Positions 45,272-54,529 of a DNA stretch of 64,000 bases are shown here, piece after piece. Each line of letters begins with the position of its first letter. Position 1 is the first letter of the stretch. The position numbers and the translations under genes are program-made. A model generated the notes under the pieces. The model was given only the letters and a program-made list of their open reading frames with translations, did no database searches and was not told where the DNA came from. This stretch comes from Pseudomonadota bacterium (GTDB lineage Bacteria > Pseudomonadota > Alphaproteobacteria > Acetobacterales > Acetobacteraceae), in contig JAKAWQ010000013.1 in assembly GCA_021816925.1 (NCBI GenBank), positions 1-64,000 on the forward strand, given 5' to 3'.

Positions 45272-46257
45272 GCCGCCTGGCGCACGCGTTCGTTGCGGCG
45301 CGCCTGCTGCTCGATCCAGCGATAGGTAGCGGCGAGGCCAGCCTCGAGCGGCCGTGACGGCGCCCAGCCGAGCTTCTCGCGGATCAGCCGATTGTCGGAG
45401 TTGCGCCCGCGCACGCCGGTCGGGCCCGGAATGTGGCGGATCGAGAGCTGCTTGCCGGCGATGCGCATGGCCATCCCGGCGAGCCCGTTGATCGTCACCA
45501 TTTCTTCCGATCCGATATTGACGGGGCCCGAGAAATCCGAGCGCGTGAGGCGGAGCGTGGCTTCCAGGCATTCATCGATGAAGAGGAAGGAGCGGGTCTG
45601 GTTGCCGTCGCCCCAGATCTCGATCTCGCCGCCCGGCGGCGCGAGCGCCACCTTGCGGCAGACGGCCGCCGGCGCCTTCTCCTTGCCGCCTTGCCAGGCG
45701 CCCTCGGGGCCGAAGATGTTGTGGTAACGGGCGATCCGCACCAAGATGCCGTGGTTGCGCTGGTAGCTCAGATAGAGCCGCTCGCTGAAAAGCTTCTCCC
45801 AGCCGTATTCGCTGTCGGGGGCCGCGGGATAGGCGCTCGCCTCGGCGCAGTTCGGATTGTCCGGGTCCTCCTGGTTGTGGAGCGGGTAGATGCAGGCCGA
45901 GGAGGAATAGAAGATGCGCGGCACGGCGCGGCGGCGGCAGGCTTCGAGCATGTTGAGATTGATCGAGGCGGAGTTGTGCATCACGTCGGCATCGTGCTCG
46001 CCGGTGAAGATGTAGCCGGCGCCGCCCATGTCGGCGGCGAGCTGATAGACCTCGTCGAAACGACGATCGACGATGGAGCGGCAGAAGCCCGGATCGCGCA
46101 GATCCCCGATGACGAAATCGTCGGCTGCGGTTGACGAGAACTCCGGGAACTTGAGATCGACGCCGCGGACCCAAAGCCCTTCGGCCAACAGGCGCCGGAC
46201 CAGGTGGCTTCCGATGAAGCCTCCTGCGCCGGAAACGAGGGCGGTCTTTCCGGTCAT
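45268..46257 (-). CDS. GDP-mannose 3,5-epimerase homologue (GME)
   Basis: A 329-aa extended SDR that strongly resembles plant GDP-mannose 3,5-epimerase. Seen: VSGAGGFIGSHLVRRLL, LAADMGGAGYIFTGEHD, MHNSASINLNMLEA, YSSSACIYPLHNQ, the catalytic Tyr-x3-Lys in SEYGWEKLFSERL, RIARYHNIFGPEGAWQGGKE, then KAPAAVCRKVA, and RGRNSDNRLIREKLGWAPS. Catalyses GDP-D-mannose to GDP-L-galactose/GDP-L-gulose in plants; bacterial members are rarer. First gene of a four- to five-gene operon joined by ATGA overlaps. Implies an L-galactose- or gulose-type residue in the surface glycan. Confidence 0.85.
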   Translation of the reverse strand: MTGKTALVSGAGGFIGSHLVRRLLAEGLWVRGVDLKFPEFSSTAADDFVIGDLRDPGFCRSIVDRRFDEVYQLAADMGGAGYIFTGEHDADVMHNSASINLNMLEACRRRAVPRIFYSSSACIYPLHNQEDPDNPNCAEASAYPAAPDSEYGWEKLFSERLYLSYQRNHGILVRIARYHNIFGPEGAWQGGKEKAPAAVCRKVALAPPGGEIEIWGDGNQTRSFLFIDECLEATLRLTRSDFSGPVNIGSEEMVTINGLAGMAMRIAGKQLSIRHIPGPTGVRGRNSDNRLIREKLGWAPSRPLEAGLAATYRWIEQQARRNERVRQAA

Positions 46258-46272
46258 CTCTCCTCCTTTGTC

Positions 46273-48963
46273 TCAGCTTGCCGCGGCGAGGCCAAGAGGC
46301 ACGGCGGCCGTTCCGTTATCGTCCATGCGCCCGATCGGCAGCAGCGCGACGGGGCGGGTGCGAACACCCCGCACCATGAACCGGATTGCGCCCGAGGACC
46401 AGACGCGGAACTCGAGCCGCATCGGGTTGCCGGTGCTATCCGGCCGGTCCGGCACCGTGAACTCGAGCCGCTCGGGGTCTCCCGCCAACGTCCTGGCCCC
46501 GACCGGCGCCAACGCGAGGAAACTGTTGTCGGCAAGGCAGAAGACGTCGAGGGTGATCTCTCCGGCCCCGACGCACGCCGGGCTGCGAGCCTCGGGGTTC
46601 GGCGCAAGATCGACCTCGAGGAGATACCGTCCGGGAAGGAGCGAGGTGTAGGGTCCGAAGACGACGTATCCGCCTTGGCCGGCGCGCGCCACGACGCCGG
46701 CCGCGGTCGCACGGAGCGGAGTGTCGGGAGAGCGCGCCGTGACCGCCGGGCGCCGGAGGCGCCGCCAACGCGAGCGCCCCCAACGCATGCGTCCTGGCAG
46801 CGGCTCGCCGGCAGGGCCGACGAACATCAGCGGCAGCCAGTCGAGGGCTGTGGCGGGTGATCCGACGGTGCCTTCCGCGAGCTCTTCGAGGGTTACCTGC
46901 GTAACCCGCGCCGGGACCAGACCGCGCGTGAGCAGGCGGGCTTCGATCCTGAGCGGTGCCGCGAAGAGCACCAGATTTTCCGACACGATGAAGTCGAGGG
47001 CGACCTCCCCTCGTGCGAGATCAGCGCCGCGGACCGGCCCGAACGCCAGAACCGTGTTCGACGAAACGATCTCGAGGATCATGAGTTCCGCCTCGAGGAG
47101 CGGAGCGGGGATGCGACCGGGCGCGAATGCGACACGAAGGCGATAGGCGCCGTCCATCAGGTCGAGATAGCCGCCATAGAAAACGTAGCCCTCGGTGCCG
47201 GCCAGGGCGCCGATGCCCGTCCCATCCCGCCGCCCCGCGCCGCCGACGCCGAGCACCGGGAGCAGCGATCGCACGCCCTTCTCCGAAAGGTTGCGCGGGG
47301 CCCCCCGGAGCCCCGTCGAGATCCGAGCGGCAGCGGCACCGAAGCGCCTCCGGGCGAGCGCCCGTAGCGGCGCGGTAACCCGCCAACTCCGCGAGCGCAG
47401 CAACGCCTGGATCTCTCTTTCCAGCTTCCGGACCAGGAGAGCGGGGTCGTCCACACCCCTTTCAGGGGGCAGAACGAAGCCCTGCCTCAGCCTCGTCGCG
47501 ATCGGTGCGGCTGCCGCGGCGATATGCGTCTCCACGAGCGCGTTGAACCGGCCGTGCACCGCGTTGACGGCGATGAAGCGGCGCGGCGCCGCCGCCTTGT
47601 TCTCAAGCCGCCGGCGCTCGCTTTTCACCAGCCGGCGAAACCAGAGTTGGACCCAGCGGAGGGCACGGGCGGGATCGGGAGGCGACGCGCCTGGCGCACC
47701 ATCCGGGGGCCGCGGCCCGAAATCGATCACGAAGGCCGCAGCCTCGCGCGCGAGGTCCGCGAAGGGGACCGGGCGAGCGGCCGCCGGCGAGGCTGCAATG
47801 AGCCACTCCGCCTCGGCGGGGATCATCAGATCGCCGGTGAAGCCGAGTGCCCGCCAGGCGGCGGCGAAGGACCCGAGCAGGCGGGGTTCCACGCCGATCC
47901 AGCCGATGGTCGTCGCCCGCGGGTAGCAGGAGAGCGCATCGATGAGGAAGGGGACGACGTGCCGCGGGTCGTAGCCGACCTTGTCGTAGCTCTCCTGGCG
48001 GTATGCGATCTCGGTCGGCGCCGACATGGGTTCGCCGATCCCGGCGCGGAGCGCGGAAACGTAGCGCCCGACCCCGTGGTCGAGGCGGATCTCCTCGATC
48101 GTCTCGGAGGCGAGCCCCCAAGACGCGCTCTGCCCAGGGATTTGCGGCCCGGTCAAACCATCGATGAAAAGCATCGGGTCGTTCTCGACGCGATCGTGAC
48201 GGTGCGCCGGCGTGACCTGACGCGTATGGTCGCAATGGTAGCCGAAGAAGCGGTCGGCGAGCGAGCGCGGCGGGCTGCGCAAAAAGCCGAGCCGGCGAGC
48301 GAGGTTCGAATCGACGTGCCAGCCGAGCAGCATCCGCTCGTCGAAACCGTCGATACGGAAGAGGTCGGCGCGCGGCGCAAGCTGGAAGTCGCCCGGCGCG
48401 TCATAGAGGATCGTATCCGAACCGAGGACGATCTCGTTCAGGTGCAGTTCCCAGCCCCAGCGCTCGATGGCGCGGATGGTGCCGGCGGGGTCCGTTCTGT
48501 CGAGGCCCTCCCAAAGGGTTTCCGGTATCTCGAAGCGGGGCATGTGGTAGAGGGCGTCATCCAGCTCCGCTGCGACCGCGCTCAGAGAGCGCCTGGTGCG
48601 CGGAACGAAGATCATGTCGGTGTTGGTGGAAAGGATCCAATGGTTCCCGGGATTCGAACGGCGCAGCGCGACGTTGCGCGCGATCGGCTCCAGGGCCAGG
48701 AGGTGCGTGCGGTCCCGGAACTGCCGGTGCTGCGCAGGGCGCACGCGGAAGATCCGCAACAGCCGGCGCGCCCGAGGGGTCAGCGTGTCCCGGATCGCTT
48801 CGGGAAAGGTGGGGTAGTCGTCGGGCGTGTTGTAATCGACGAACAGGATCTCGTCGCCCTCGGCGTCGAGCACCTCGGCCATGCAGTTGAGGCTGAGGGC
48901 TGCTCTCTTGTGGAGATTGTAGCCGTAGCTGTCGTTCCGGCCATAGAGGATCATCGACAACAT
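46273..48963 (-). CDS. Glycosyltransferase-like protein with two C-terminal beta modules, 896 aa
   Basis: Residues about 1-290 resemble a GT-A-fold glycosyltransferase: SMILYGRNDSYGYNLHKRAA, DEILFVDYNTPDDYPTFPEA, HWILSTNTDMIFVPRT with a DxD-like NTDM, and DGFDERMLLGWHVDSNLARR. Residues about 500-560 carry the LEREIQALLRSRSWRVTAPL motif that marks many polysaccharide-biosynthesis proteins. Residues about 600-720 and 760-880 are two similar beta modules (GYVFYGGYLDLMDGAYRLRV and GYVVFGPYTSLLPGRYLLEV), probably carbohydrate-binding. Transfers a sugar within EPS/LPS assembly, by inference. Spaced 15 bp upstream of the epimerase gene on the same strand, hence one operon. Confidence 0.6.
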   Translation of the reverse strand: MLSMILYGRNDSYGYNLHKRAALSLNCMAEVLDAEGDEILFVDYNTPDDYPTFPEAIRDTLTPRARRLLRIFRVRPAQHRQFRDRTHLLALEPIARNVALRRSNPGNHWILSTNTDMIFVPRTRRSLSAVAAELDDALYHMPRFEIPETLWEGLDRTDPAGTIRAIERWGWELHLNEIVLGSDTILYDAPGDFQLAPRADLFRIDGFDERMLLGWHVDSNLARRLGFLRSPPRSLADRFFGYHCDHTRQVTPAHRHDRVENDPMLFIDGLTGPQIPGQSASWGLASETIEEIRLDHGVGRYVSALRAGIGEPMSAPTEIAYRQESYDKVGYDPRHVVPFLIDALSCYPRATTIGWIGVEPRLLGSFAAAWRALGFTGDLMIPAEAEWLIAASPAAARPVPFADLAREAAAFVIDFGPRPPDGAPGASPPDPARALRWVQLWFRRLVKSERRRLENKAAAPRRFIAVNAVHGRFNALVETHIAAAAAPIATRLRQGFVLPPERGVDDPALLVRKLEREIQALLRSRSWRVTAPLRALARRRFGAAAARISTGLRGAPRNLSEKGVRSLLPVLGVGGAGRRDGTGIGALAGTEGYVFYGGYLDLMDGAYRLRVAFAPGRIPAPLLEAELMILEIVSSNTVLAFGPVRGADLARGEVALDFIVSENLVLFAAPLRIEARLLTRGLVPARVTQVTLEELAEGTVGSPATALDWLPLMFVGPAGEPLPGRMRWGRSRWRRLRRPAVTARSPDTPLRATAAGVVARAGQGGYVVFGPYTSLLPGRYLLEVDLAPNPEARSPACVGAGEITLDVFCLADNSFLALAPVGARTLAGDPERLEFTVPDRPDSTGNPMRLEFRVWSSGAIRFMVRGVRTRPVALLPIGRMDDNGTAAVPLGLAAAS

Positions 48964-49281
48964 GGCGCCTCACAGGAGGCCGGATTGCAGGCGCATCCCC
49001 GATGGGCGCGGGCTCGTTCCTTTCCTGCCGTGGGTTGGCCGAGCACGTCGTTTCATCCTGGCGGTGAAGAGCCGGAGGAGGTGCCGGCCGGACCGGCACG
49101 ACCGTACCCAGCCTCCAACGCCGGCCTGTAACATGACCGGGTTTCGGCGCACAATGGAGTGATGCTTCGGGGGGTGAGCTTCGGGGGGTGGGCGATGGGC
49201 GCCGTGCCGGCTGGCCGCGGCGCGAGGATCCGCCAATGAAGGACTTCGGATGCGTTTACCAACAGGGCGTGGGAGGTCGAT
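48964..49281. other. Divergent intergenic region, promoter-bearing
   Basis: Separates the minus-strand glycan operon (start 48963) from the plus-strand FkbM gene (start 49282). No gene recognised; both operons must be transcribed from within it. A short direct repeat (GCTTCGGGGGGTG, 49163 and 49178) is the only structure seen. Confidence 0.4.
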
Positions 49282-50496
49282 TTGGAGCTTCTTACCGGGG
49301 CAACGGAATTCGCGCGGCTCGTGGCCGGGCGGCTTGACCCGGACTCCCCCTTGCGACTGGTTGACGTCGGATGTTCCGGCGGGATCGACGAACCGTTTCG
49401 TGCGTTCGGCGAGCGGCTGTCGGCCTGGGGGTTCGACATCGATGGCGGCGAATGCGCGCGATTGCAGGCTGCGGAGACGTTCCCCAAGGTCCGTTACATC
49501 GCGGGCCGGGTCGGGCTTCCCGAGGGACATCCTTTCCTGGTGGCGCGGGCGGCAGGTTCGCGGACCTCCGGCAATCCGTGGGACCGATTGAGCGTTGCCG
49601 CAACGCAACGCTATCGGCAGGCCGGAATGGCCTCGGGGCCCGCGGCGGCGCTGCCGGAGCTCGTGGAGCTTGGCTCGTTCTTCGTGGCCGAAGGGATCCG
49701 CGATCTGGACTTCCTCAAGATCGATGTGGACGGGGAGGATTTCGCCATCCTCTCCGGGCTCGAGGGCAAGCTCGCGACGCTCGGTGTCCTTGGTGTCGGG
49801 ATCGAGGTCAATTTCTATGGGACCGACAACCCGACGGACCACACGCTGCACAATGTCGATCGGTTCATGCGGCAACAGGGGTACGATTTGTTCGGGCTGT
49901 CCGTGCGGCACTATTCGGCGGCGGCACTTCCTGCACGCTACGCCTTCGAGTCGCTGCCGGCGCAAGGCCGGTTCGGCCGCCCGCTTCAGGGCGACGCGCT
50001 CACCATGCGCGATCTCTCGGCGCCGACTCAGCGATTGGCCGCTGCCGTTATGACTCCTGCGAAGCTCGCGAAGGCGGCGGCGATCTTTTCGCTGGCCGAC
50101 CTGCCGGACTGCGCGGCAGAGGTGCTGATCACGTTTCGCGATCGGCTGGCGCCGCTGATGGACGTGGACGCCGCGCTCGATCTGCTCACCGAGGCGGCAC
50201 GGGAGGACGGGATGCCTACCCGGTACCGCGACTATCTCGCTGCCTTCGCCGCGGACGCCGCGTGCTTCTACCAGCGGCCGAGGCAGCCGGAATCGCCGGC
50301 ACCATCAGCCGAATGCCCGCGGAGGGTAACGGAGGAGGCGCCCGACCCGGGGGCGGCGATCGAGGCGCTGAAGGCCGAGAATGCCGCTCTCCGCCAGGAC
50401 CTGGATGCCATGCGAGCTTCCCGGTCCTGGCGCATCACGGCACTGCTGTGCCGCGCGAGAGATGCAGTTCGGCTGGCCTCGAAGCCAAGGCGTTGA
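49282..50496 (+). CDS. FkbM-like methyltransferase with C-terminal coiled coil and SWR motif
   Basis: A 404-aa protein. TTG start at 49282 with GGGAGG nicely placed. N-terminal SAM-binding LRLVDVGCSGGIDEPFRAFG, FkbM core LDFLKIDVDGEDFAILSGLE, IEVNFYGTDNPTDHTLHNVD, then a C-terminal helical/coiled region (AIEALKAENAALRQDLDAMR) ending in ASRSWRITALLCRARDAV, the same motif type as the 896-aa protein upstream. Probably methylates a glycan and is tethered to the biosynthetic complex by the coiled coil. First gene of the plus-strand operon; an 81-bp block of it is duplicated at 54634-54714. Confidence 0.75.
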   Translation: MELLTGATEFARLVAGRLDPDSPLRLVDVGCSGGIDEPFRAFGERLSAWGFDIDGGECARLQAAETFPKVRYIAGRVGLPEGHPFLVARAAGSRTSGNPWDRLSVAATQRYRQAGMASGPAAALPELVELGSFFVAEGIRDLDFLKIDVDGEDFAILSGLEGKLATLGVLGVGIEVNFYGTDNPTDHTLHNVDRFMRQQGYDLFGLSVRHYSAAALPARYAFESLPAQGRFGRPLQGDALTMRDLSAPTQRLAAAVMTPAKLAKAAAIFSLADLPDCAAEVLITFRDRLAPLMDVDAALDLLTEAAREDGMPTRYRDYLAAFAADAACFYQRPRQPESPAPSAECPRRVTEEAPDPGAAIEALKAENAALRQDLDAMRASRSWRITALLCRARDAVRLASKPRR

Positions 50497-50562
50497 AAGG
50501 CAACGCCTTGGCCCCGCGGGCGGCGGTGAGGACGGGCAGCGGCAAAGGTCAAGGGAGATCCC

Positions 50563-52350
50563 ATGTCCGCGGATGATCTCGTCAACGTGCTCTACCGGGA
50601 CCGGCCCCAGCAAGCGCTCGCACGCGATGGGGTCCGCCGGCCGTTGGACTGGCGAGGCGCTGCCGTTGTCTGGCTGGTGTCTTCGCTCTTTCTCCTTGCG
50701 TTTCAGGCCTATCTTCAGAACGTCAATATCGCGACCAGCAACGGGTTGTGGCAAAGCGTGGAGCTCCGGCCATGGGTTGAAAGGCCGAGCTGGGCGCATT
50801 TCGATGCCGCGAACGCGCTTTATTACCCGGTCTATGGATTTCTCTGCCGTATGCTTGGTGAACTCGGCGTGCTGCCGGGGCGGCTATGGCAGCAGATGGC
50901 CGAGCTCAACGCCGTGTCCGGCGGACTCGGGCTCGCCGCGGTGTACCTGTTCGTCATGGCGTGGCTCCGGCGCCGATCTGTCGCGGTGCTGACGGTTCTT
51001 CTGTACGGCGGCTCCGCCTTCTATCTTCTGCTCTCCGTGATCGACGAGTACGATATCGTTCCGGACGTTTTCGTGCTCGCTGCCACCCTGATGGCGTGCG
51101 CGTGGTTTGCCCGCCCTCGTGTCGCCCAGATCGCCGTTGTCGCCATCGTGTTCAGCATCGGCTGGCTGTTCGGCTGGCATTTCCTTTTCCCGAGCCTGCC
51201 GCCGCTCTTGCTGGCGCTCTTTCTCGCTACCGGCACGCCCGTGCAGCGCGTGGCTCGCCCAGCCCTCTTTCTCCTGTTCATGTCGATCCTGCCCCTGGCG
51301 CTGGCTGCGATCTATTTTTCCACGAGCGGTAAGCCGCTTCCCAGTGCGGTTGCGTTTCTGATCCGACTGTTTTGGGTTGGCAAGGGTGTCGGGACCGGCT
51401 GGGGCGGTTTCGCCGCGGCCAAGTTTCCGCTCGCCGGAGGAGGCATGGCCGAATCCCTCATCGGCGGAATGAACCTGGGCTACGGCGAATGGGCGACCAG
51501 CCCAATGGTGGCGAGGCAGATCCTGGCAGGTGCGATCCTCGGGATCGGACTGCTCGGGATCTCCCTTCGTTATGCGTGGCGGAATCGGACCGTACCGCCC
51601 GTTGTCACTTCCGCAGTCGTCCTTGGCGGGACCCTGGTGACGGGAATCGTCTTCAATCTTTATTCTCAGCCGCAGGACCCCGAAATGGTAATCAGCGTCA
51701 TGGTCTGGACCGTCGCCGCGTGGGCTCTGGTTGCGCAGGCTGTGCTGCGCCCGGGTATCACGGCCCGGCCGATCCGCGGGCGGAGCGCCTGGGTGCGCCG
51801 GTGCGCGCCCGTGATTCTCGCCGCAAGCCTCATCCCGTTCGCCTACAACATTTCCGCGCTGGCGGCCTATCGGGGGGGAGACCCGGAGTTCGCCGGCGCG
51901 GCCTCACGCCTCAGCCGCCGCTTCGACCTGCGGCGGACGGTTTTCCTCTACCACGGCTTCGAGGGGATCATAACGTGGCAGTTCGCCCTGGAGGACGGGA
52001 GCTGGACTCCGCCCTCGCAGCTGCCGCCCGCCCCGAGCCGACGAGCGACGTTCAAATTGATCGCCGCGGCGGGCATTCCGGTCAACCATCCGCGCTGGAG
52101 CCCGGAGCGGCAGGCCGGCTACCTTCGGGATCAGATCGATGCCGCGCTCGCGCGGCATTACGAAGTCGTTGCAGGCGGCGGGTTTCTGGCTCCGGACGCC
52201 GCGTGGGTTGACAGCTTCCTGACGGTCGCCTCGCCGGCCGTGCCGCAAGCGATGCGGCGCATGTTCGACCGGAACTTCAAGCTTACGCCTGCCTACCACG
52301 ACCCCTATCTCGGCGAGTACGAGCTTGTGACGCGCAGGAGCCGCCCGTGA
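50563..52350 (+). CDS. GT-C-type integral membrane glycosyltransferase-like protein (GtrX-like)
   Basis: A 595-aa membrane protein with ten or more helices and a soluble C-terminus. First periplasmic loop: FQAYLQNVNIATSNGLWQSV, WAHFDAANALYYPVYGFLC. Acidic VIDEYDIVPDVFVLAA is a good candidate for a lipid-phosphate-sugar binding loop. Its gene order, followed directly by a GtrB-like gene and later a GtrA-like gene, is that of serotype-conversion (gtr) clusters, in which this third protein transfers the sugar to the O-antigen. GTGA overlap with the next gene. Donor and acceptor are unknown. Confidence 0.65.
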   Translation: MSADDLVNVLYRDRPQQALARDGVRRPLDWRGAAVVWLVSSLFLLAFQAYLQNVNIATSNGLWQSVELRPWVERPSWAHFDAANALYYPVYGFLCRMLGELGVLPGRLWQQMAELNAVSGGLGLAAVYLFVMAWLRRRSVAVLTVLLYGGSAFYLLLSVIDEYDIVPDVFVLAATLMACAWFARPRVAQIAVVAIVFSIGWLFGWHFLFPSLPPLLLALFLATGTPVQRVARPALFLLFMSILPLALAAIYFSTSGKPLPSAVAFLIRLFWVGKGVGTGWGGFAAAKFPLAGGGMAESLIGGMNLGYGEWATSPMVARQILAGAILGIGLLGISLRYAWRNRTVPPVVTSAVVLGGTLVTGIVFNLYSQPQDPEMVISVMVWTVAAWALVAQAVLRPGITARPIRGRSAWVRRCAPVILAASLIPFAYNISALAAYRGGDPEFAGAASRLSRRFDLRRTVFLYHGFEGIITWQFALEDGSWTPPSQLPPAPSRRATFKLIAAAGIPVNHPRWSPERQAGYLRDQIDAALARHYEVVAGGGFLAPDAAWVDSFLTVASPAVPQAMRRMFDRNFKLTPAYHDPYLGEYELVTRRSRP

Positions 52351-53354
52351 TAACCGAGCCGCTCAGCCTCTCGGTCGTGTCCCCCTGCTTCAGCGAGGAG
52401 CAGGTTCTTCCGGAATTCCTGCGGCGCACGCGGGCCGTGTGCGACTCTCTCGATCTGCCCTACGAGATCGTCATCGTCGATGACGGGTCCGGCGACCGAA
52501 CGTGGAGCATCATCTCGGAGGCAGCCGCCGCCGACCCGAGGATCCTCGGCATGCGCCTTCGCCGGAACCATGGCCATCAGCTCGCGCTTTCCGCCGGCAT
52601 CGCCGCGACCAAAGGAGCGATGGTGCTGCTGATCGATTCGGATCTGCAGGACCCGCCCGAGCTGCTGCCCGCGATGATCGAGCGGCTCTGCGTCGAAGGG
52701 GCGGATGTCGTTTACGGCCAGAGGCGCCGGCGAGCGGGTGACAGCCTTTTCAAGCGTGCCACGGCGGCGGCCTTCTATCGCCTGATCGATCTCCTCTCGG
52801 ATGTGCCGATCCCGCGGGATACCGGGGATTTCCGCCTCATCAGCCGTGAGGTGGCGGATCTGCTCTGCCGCATGCCGGAGCGCCATCGGTTCGTCCGCGG
52901 CATGATCGCGTGGGTCGGGGGCCGGCAAGTCCCCTTTCCCTACGATCGGTGCCCGCGGGGGGCGGGGTCCACCAAATATCCGCTGCGGCGCATGGTGCGG
53001 TTTGCCGTCGATGCGATCACGGGCTTTTCCCGGCGTCCTCTCCAGGCTGCAACCCTGTTCGGGATCGCCGCCGTTTTCTTCAGTATTGCGCTGGCGCTCT
53101 ATTCCTTGCTCGGCTGGGTTTCCGGCGTGGCGGTGCCGGGCTGGACCAGCCTGATGAGCGCCGTCGGGTTCCTGAGCGCGCTGCAATTCCTGATGCTGGG
53201 GATGCTCGGTGAATATCTGGGCCGGCTTTACGAAGAGAGCCAGGGACGGCCACTTTTCCTGGAGGCGGGACGGGTCGGCTCGGGTCTCGCAATCGGTGAG
53301 CGGACGCGCGTGCGATCCGAGCGAGAACTTCCGCATGCCGCGATCCGAGATTGA
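52347..53354 (+). CDS. GtrB-like GT2 glycosyltransferase (polyprenyl-phosphate sugar synthase)
   Basis: A 335-aa GT2 enzyme with two C-terminal membrane helices, the GtrB/YfdH layout. Start is GTG at 52347, overlapping the previous stop (GTGA). Seen: LSLSVVSPCFSEEQVLPEFL, YEIVIVDDGSGDRTWSIISE, MVLLIDSDLQDPPELLPAMI (DxD-type metal site), DTGDFRLISREV and the MVRFAVDAITGFSRRPLQAA membrane start. It should form an undecaprenyl-phosphate sugar on the cytoplasmic face, to be flipped by the GtrA homologue at 54110. Confidence 0.88.
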   Translation: MITEPLSLSVVSPCFSEEQVLPEFLRRTRAVCDSLDLPYEIVIVDDGSGDRTWSIISEAAAADPRILGMRLRRNHGHQLALSAGIAATKGAMVLLIDSDLQDPPELLPAMIERLCVEGADVVYGQRRRRAGDSLFKRATAAAFYRLIDLLSDVPIPRDTGDFRLISREVADLLCRMPERHRFVRGMIAWVGGRQVPFPYDRCPRGAGSTKYPLRRMVRFAVDAITGFSRRPLQAATLFGIAAVFFSIALALYSLLGWVSGVAVPGWTSLMSAVGFLSALQFLMLGMLGEYLGRLYEESQGRPLFLEAGRVGSGLAIGERTRVRSERELPHAAIRD

Positions 53355-53405
53355 CGCGAGGAGGTACCGGTTCTACCGCTGCCGTTCGACGCGCTGAGCG
53401 GCAGC

Positions 53406-54113
53406 ATGGACCCCTCCGAATTCGATTCGTATGCGGATACCTACCATGAGCAGCACTCGAGGAACATCGCGCTCTCCGGGGAGGAGCCGGAATTCTTCTC
53501 GGAGTACAAGGTCGCCGACGCCAGGCGCCTGGCGGCGGTGAGGAGGTTGCAGGTATCAAGGCTCCTGGATTTCGGATCCGGAATCGGCAACTCCATCCCG
53601 TACTTCCGGAAGCATTTCCCCGGAGCGGACGTTTTCTGTGCGGATGCGTCGCAACGCGCGCTCGCGGTGGCGGCGGAGAGGTTTCCCGGCCCCGAGCACC
53701 AGGTGCACGTCAAAGAAGGATCGGGACTGGATCTGCCGGACGGATCCTTCGATCTCTGCTTCTCGGCATGCGTGTTCCATCACATCGCGCACGACCGGCA
53801 CGGCTTCTGGCTCGGGGAACTACGGCGGGTCACCAGGGCGGGCGGAATGATCGTCATTTTCGAGCATAATCCGCTGAACCCGCTGACGACGGCCGCGGTC
53901 CGGTCCTGCCCGTTCGATGTCAATGCGCGGCTGATGACGGCCCGGAAGCTCGCCCGGACAATGCGTTCCCAAGGCTGGCGCGATCCCGGCTGCGAGTACC
54001 GCGTTTTCTTTCCGCACGTGTTCTCACGGCTGCGCCCGTTGGAGCGCTTCCTGGTGCGTCTGCCGGCCGGGGCGCAGTACAGCTTGTCATCCGTGAAGAC
54101 CGGCGAGGCATGA
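53406..54113 (+). CDS. Class I SAM-dependent methyltransferase
   Basis: A 235-aa methyltransferase: MDPSEFDSYADTYHEQHSRN, SAM motif LLDFGSGIGNSIPYFRKHFP, GADVFCADASQRALAVA, DLCFSACVFHHIAHDRHGF and ARAGGMIVIFEHNPLNPLTT. The N-terminal NIALSGEEPEFFSEYK is typical of the YxxxF-E-Y group found with glycan genes. It overlaps GtrA (ATGA). Embedded between GtrB and GtrA, it probably methylates the transferred sugar or the lipid-linked intermediate. Confidence 0.8.
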   Translation: MDPSEFDSYADTYHEQHSRNIALSGEEPEFFSEYKVADARRLAAVRRLQVSRLLDFGSGIGNSIPYFRKHFPGADVFCADASQRALAVAAERFPGPEHQVHVKEGSGLDLPDGSFDLCFSACVFHHIAHDRHGFWLGELRRVTRAGGMIVIFEHNPLNPLTTAAVRSCPFDVNARLMTARKLARTMRSQGWRDPGCEYRVFFPHVFSRLRPLERFLVRLPAGAQYSLSSVKTGEA

Positions 54114-54475
54114 TCGGGCAATTTGCCAAGTTCGTTTTTTTTGGTGCGGTGAATACGCTCGTCGGACTTTCCGTCATTTTCCTGGCCCTCCGCTTCCTCG
54201 ACGCCGGTGCGCTTCCTGCGAACGCCGCCGGATATCTCGCGGGGTTCATGGTAAGCTTTGTGCTGAACGGGAGGATCACCTTCGGGCAGGAGTCGTTGTC
54301 GGCCTCCATGTTCGGGCGGTTCGCCGCCGTGTATGCTATCGCGTACCTGGCAAATGTGGTGACGCTCTGGCTGGCGCTTTCCTCGGGCAAATATCTGGCC
54401 GAGGCTGCCGGGGTGGCAGCGTACACCCTGATCGGTTTCCTCGGATGCCGGTTGTTTGTCTTTCGGGCTGCGTAA
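54110..54475 (+). CDS. GtrA family protein (flippase-like)
   Basis: A 121-aa GtrA protein with four membrane helices: FAKFVFFGAVNTLVGLSVIF, GYLAGFMVSFVLNGRITFGQ (FxxNxxxTF-type conserved patch), FAAVYAIAYLANVVTLWLAL and GVAAYTLIGFLGCRLFVF. Expected to flip undecaprenyl-phosphate-linked sugar to the periplasm. Last gene of the operon that starts at 49282; followed by a fragment of the operon's own first gene. Confidence 0.9.
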   Translation: MIGQFAKFVFFGAVNTLVGLSVIFLALRFLDAGALPANAAGYLAGFMVSFVLNGRITFGQESLSASMFGRFAAVYAIAYLANVVTLWLALSSGKYLAEAAGVAAYTLIGFLGCRLFVFRAA

Positions 54476-54529
54476 CGCCAGTCAGGGACACCCGGCGGGA
54501 CCGGCGGGAGCGGGCTCCGGCCCGGGCGA

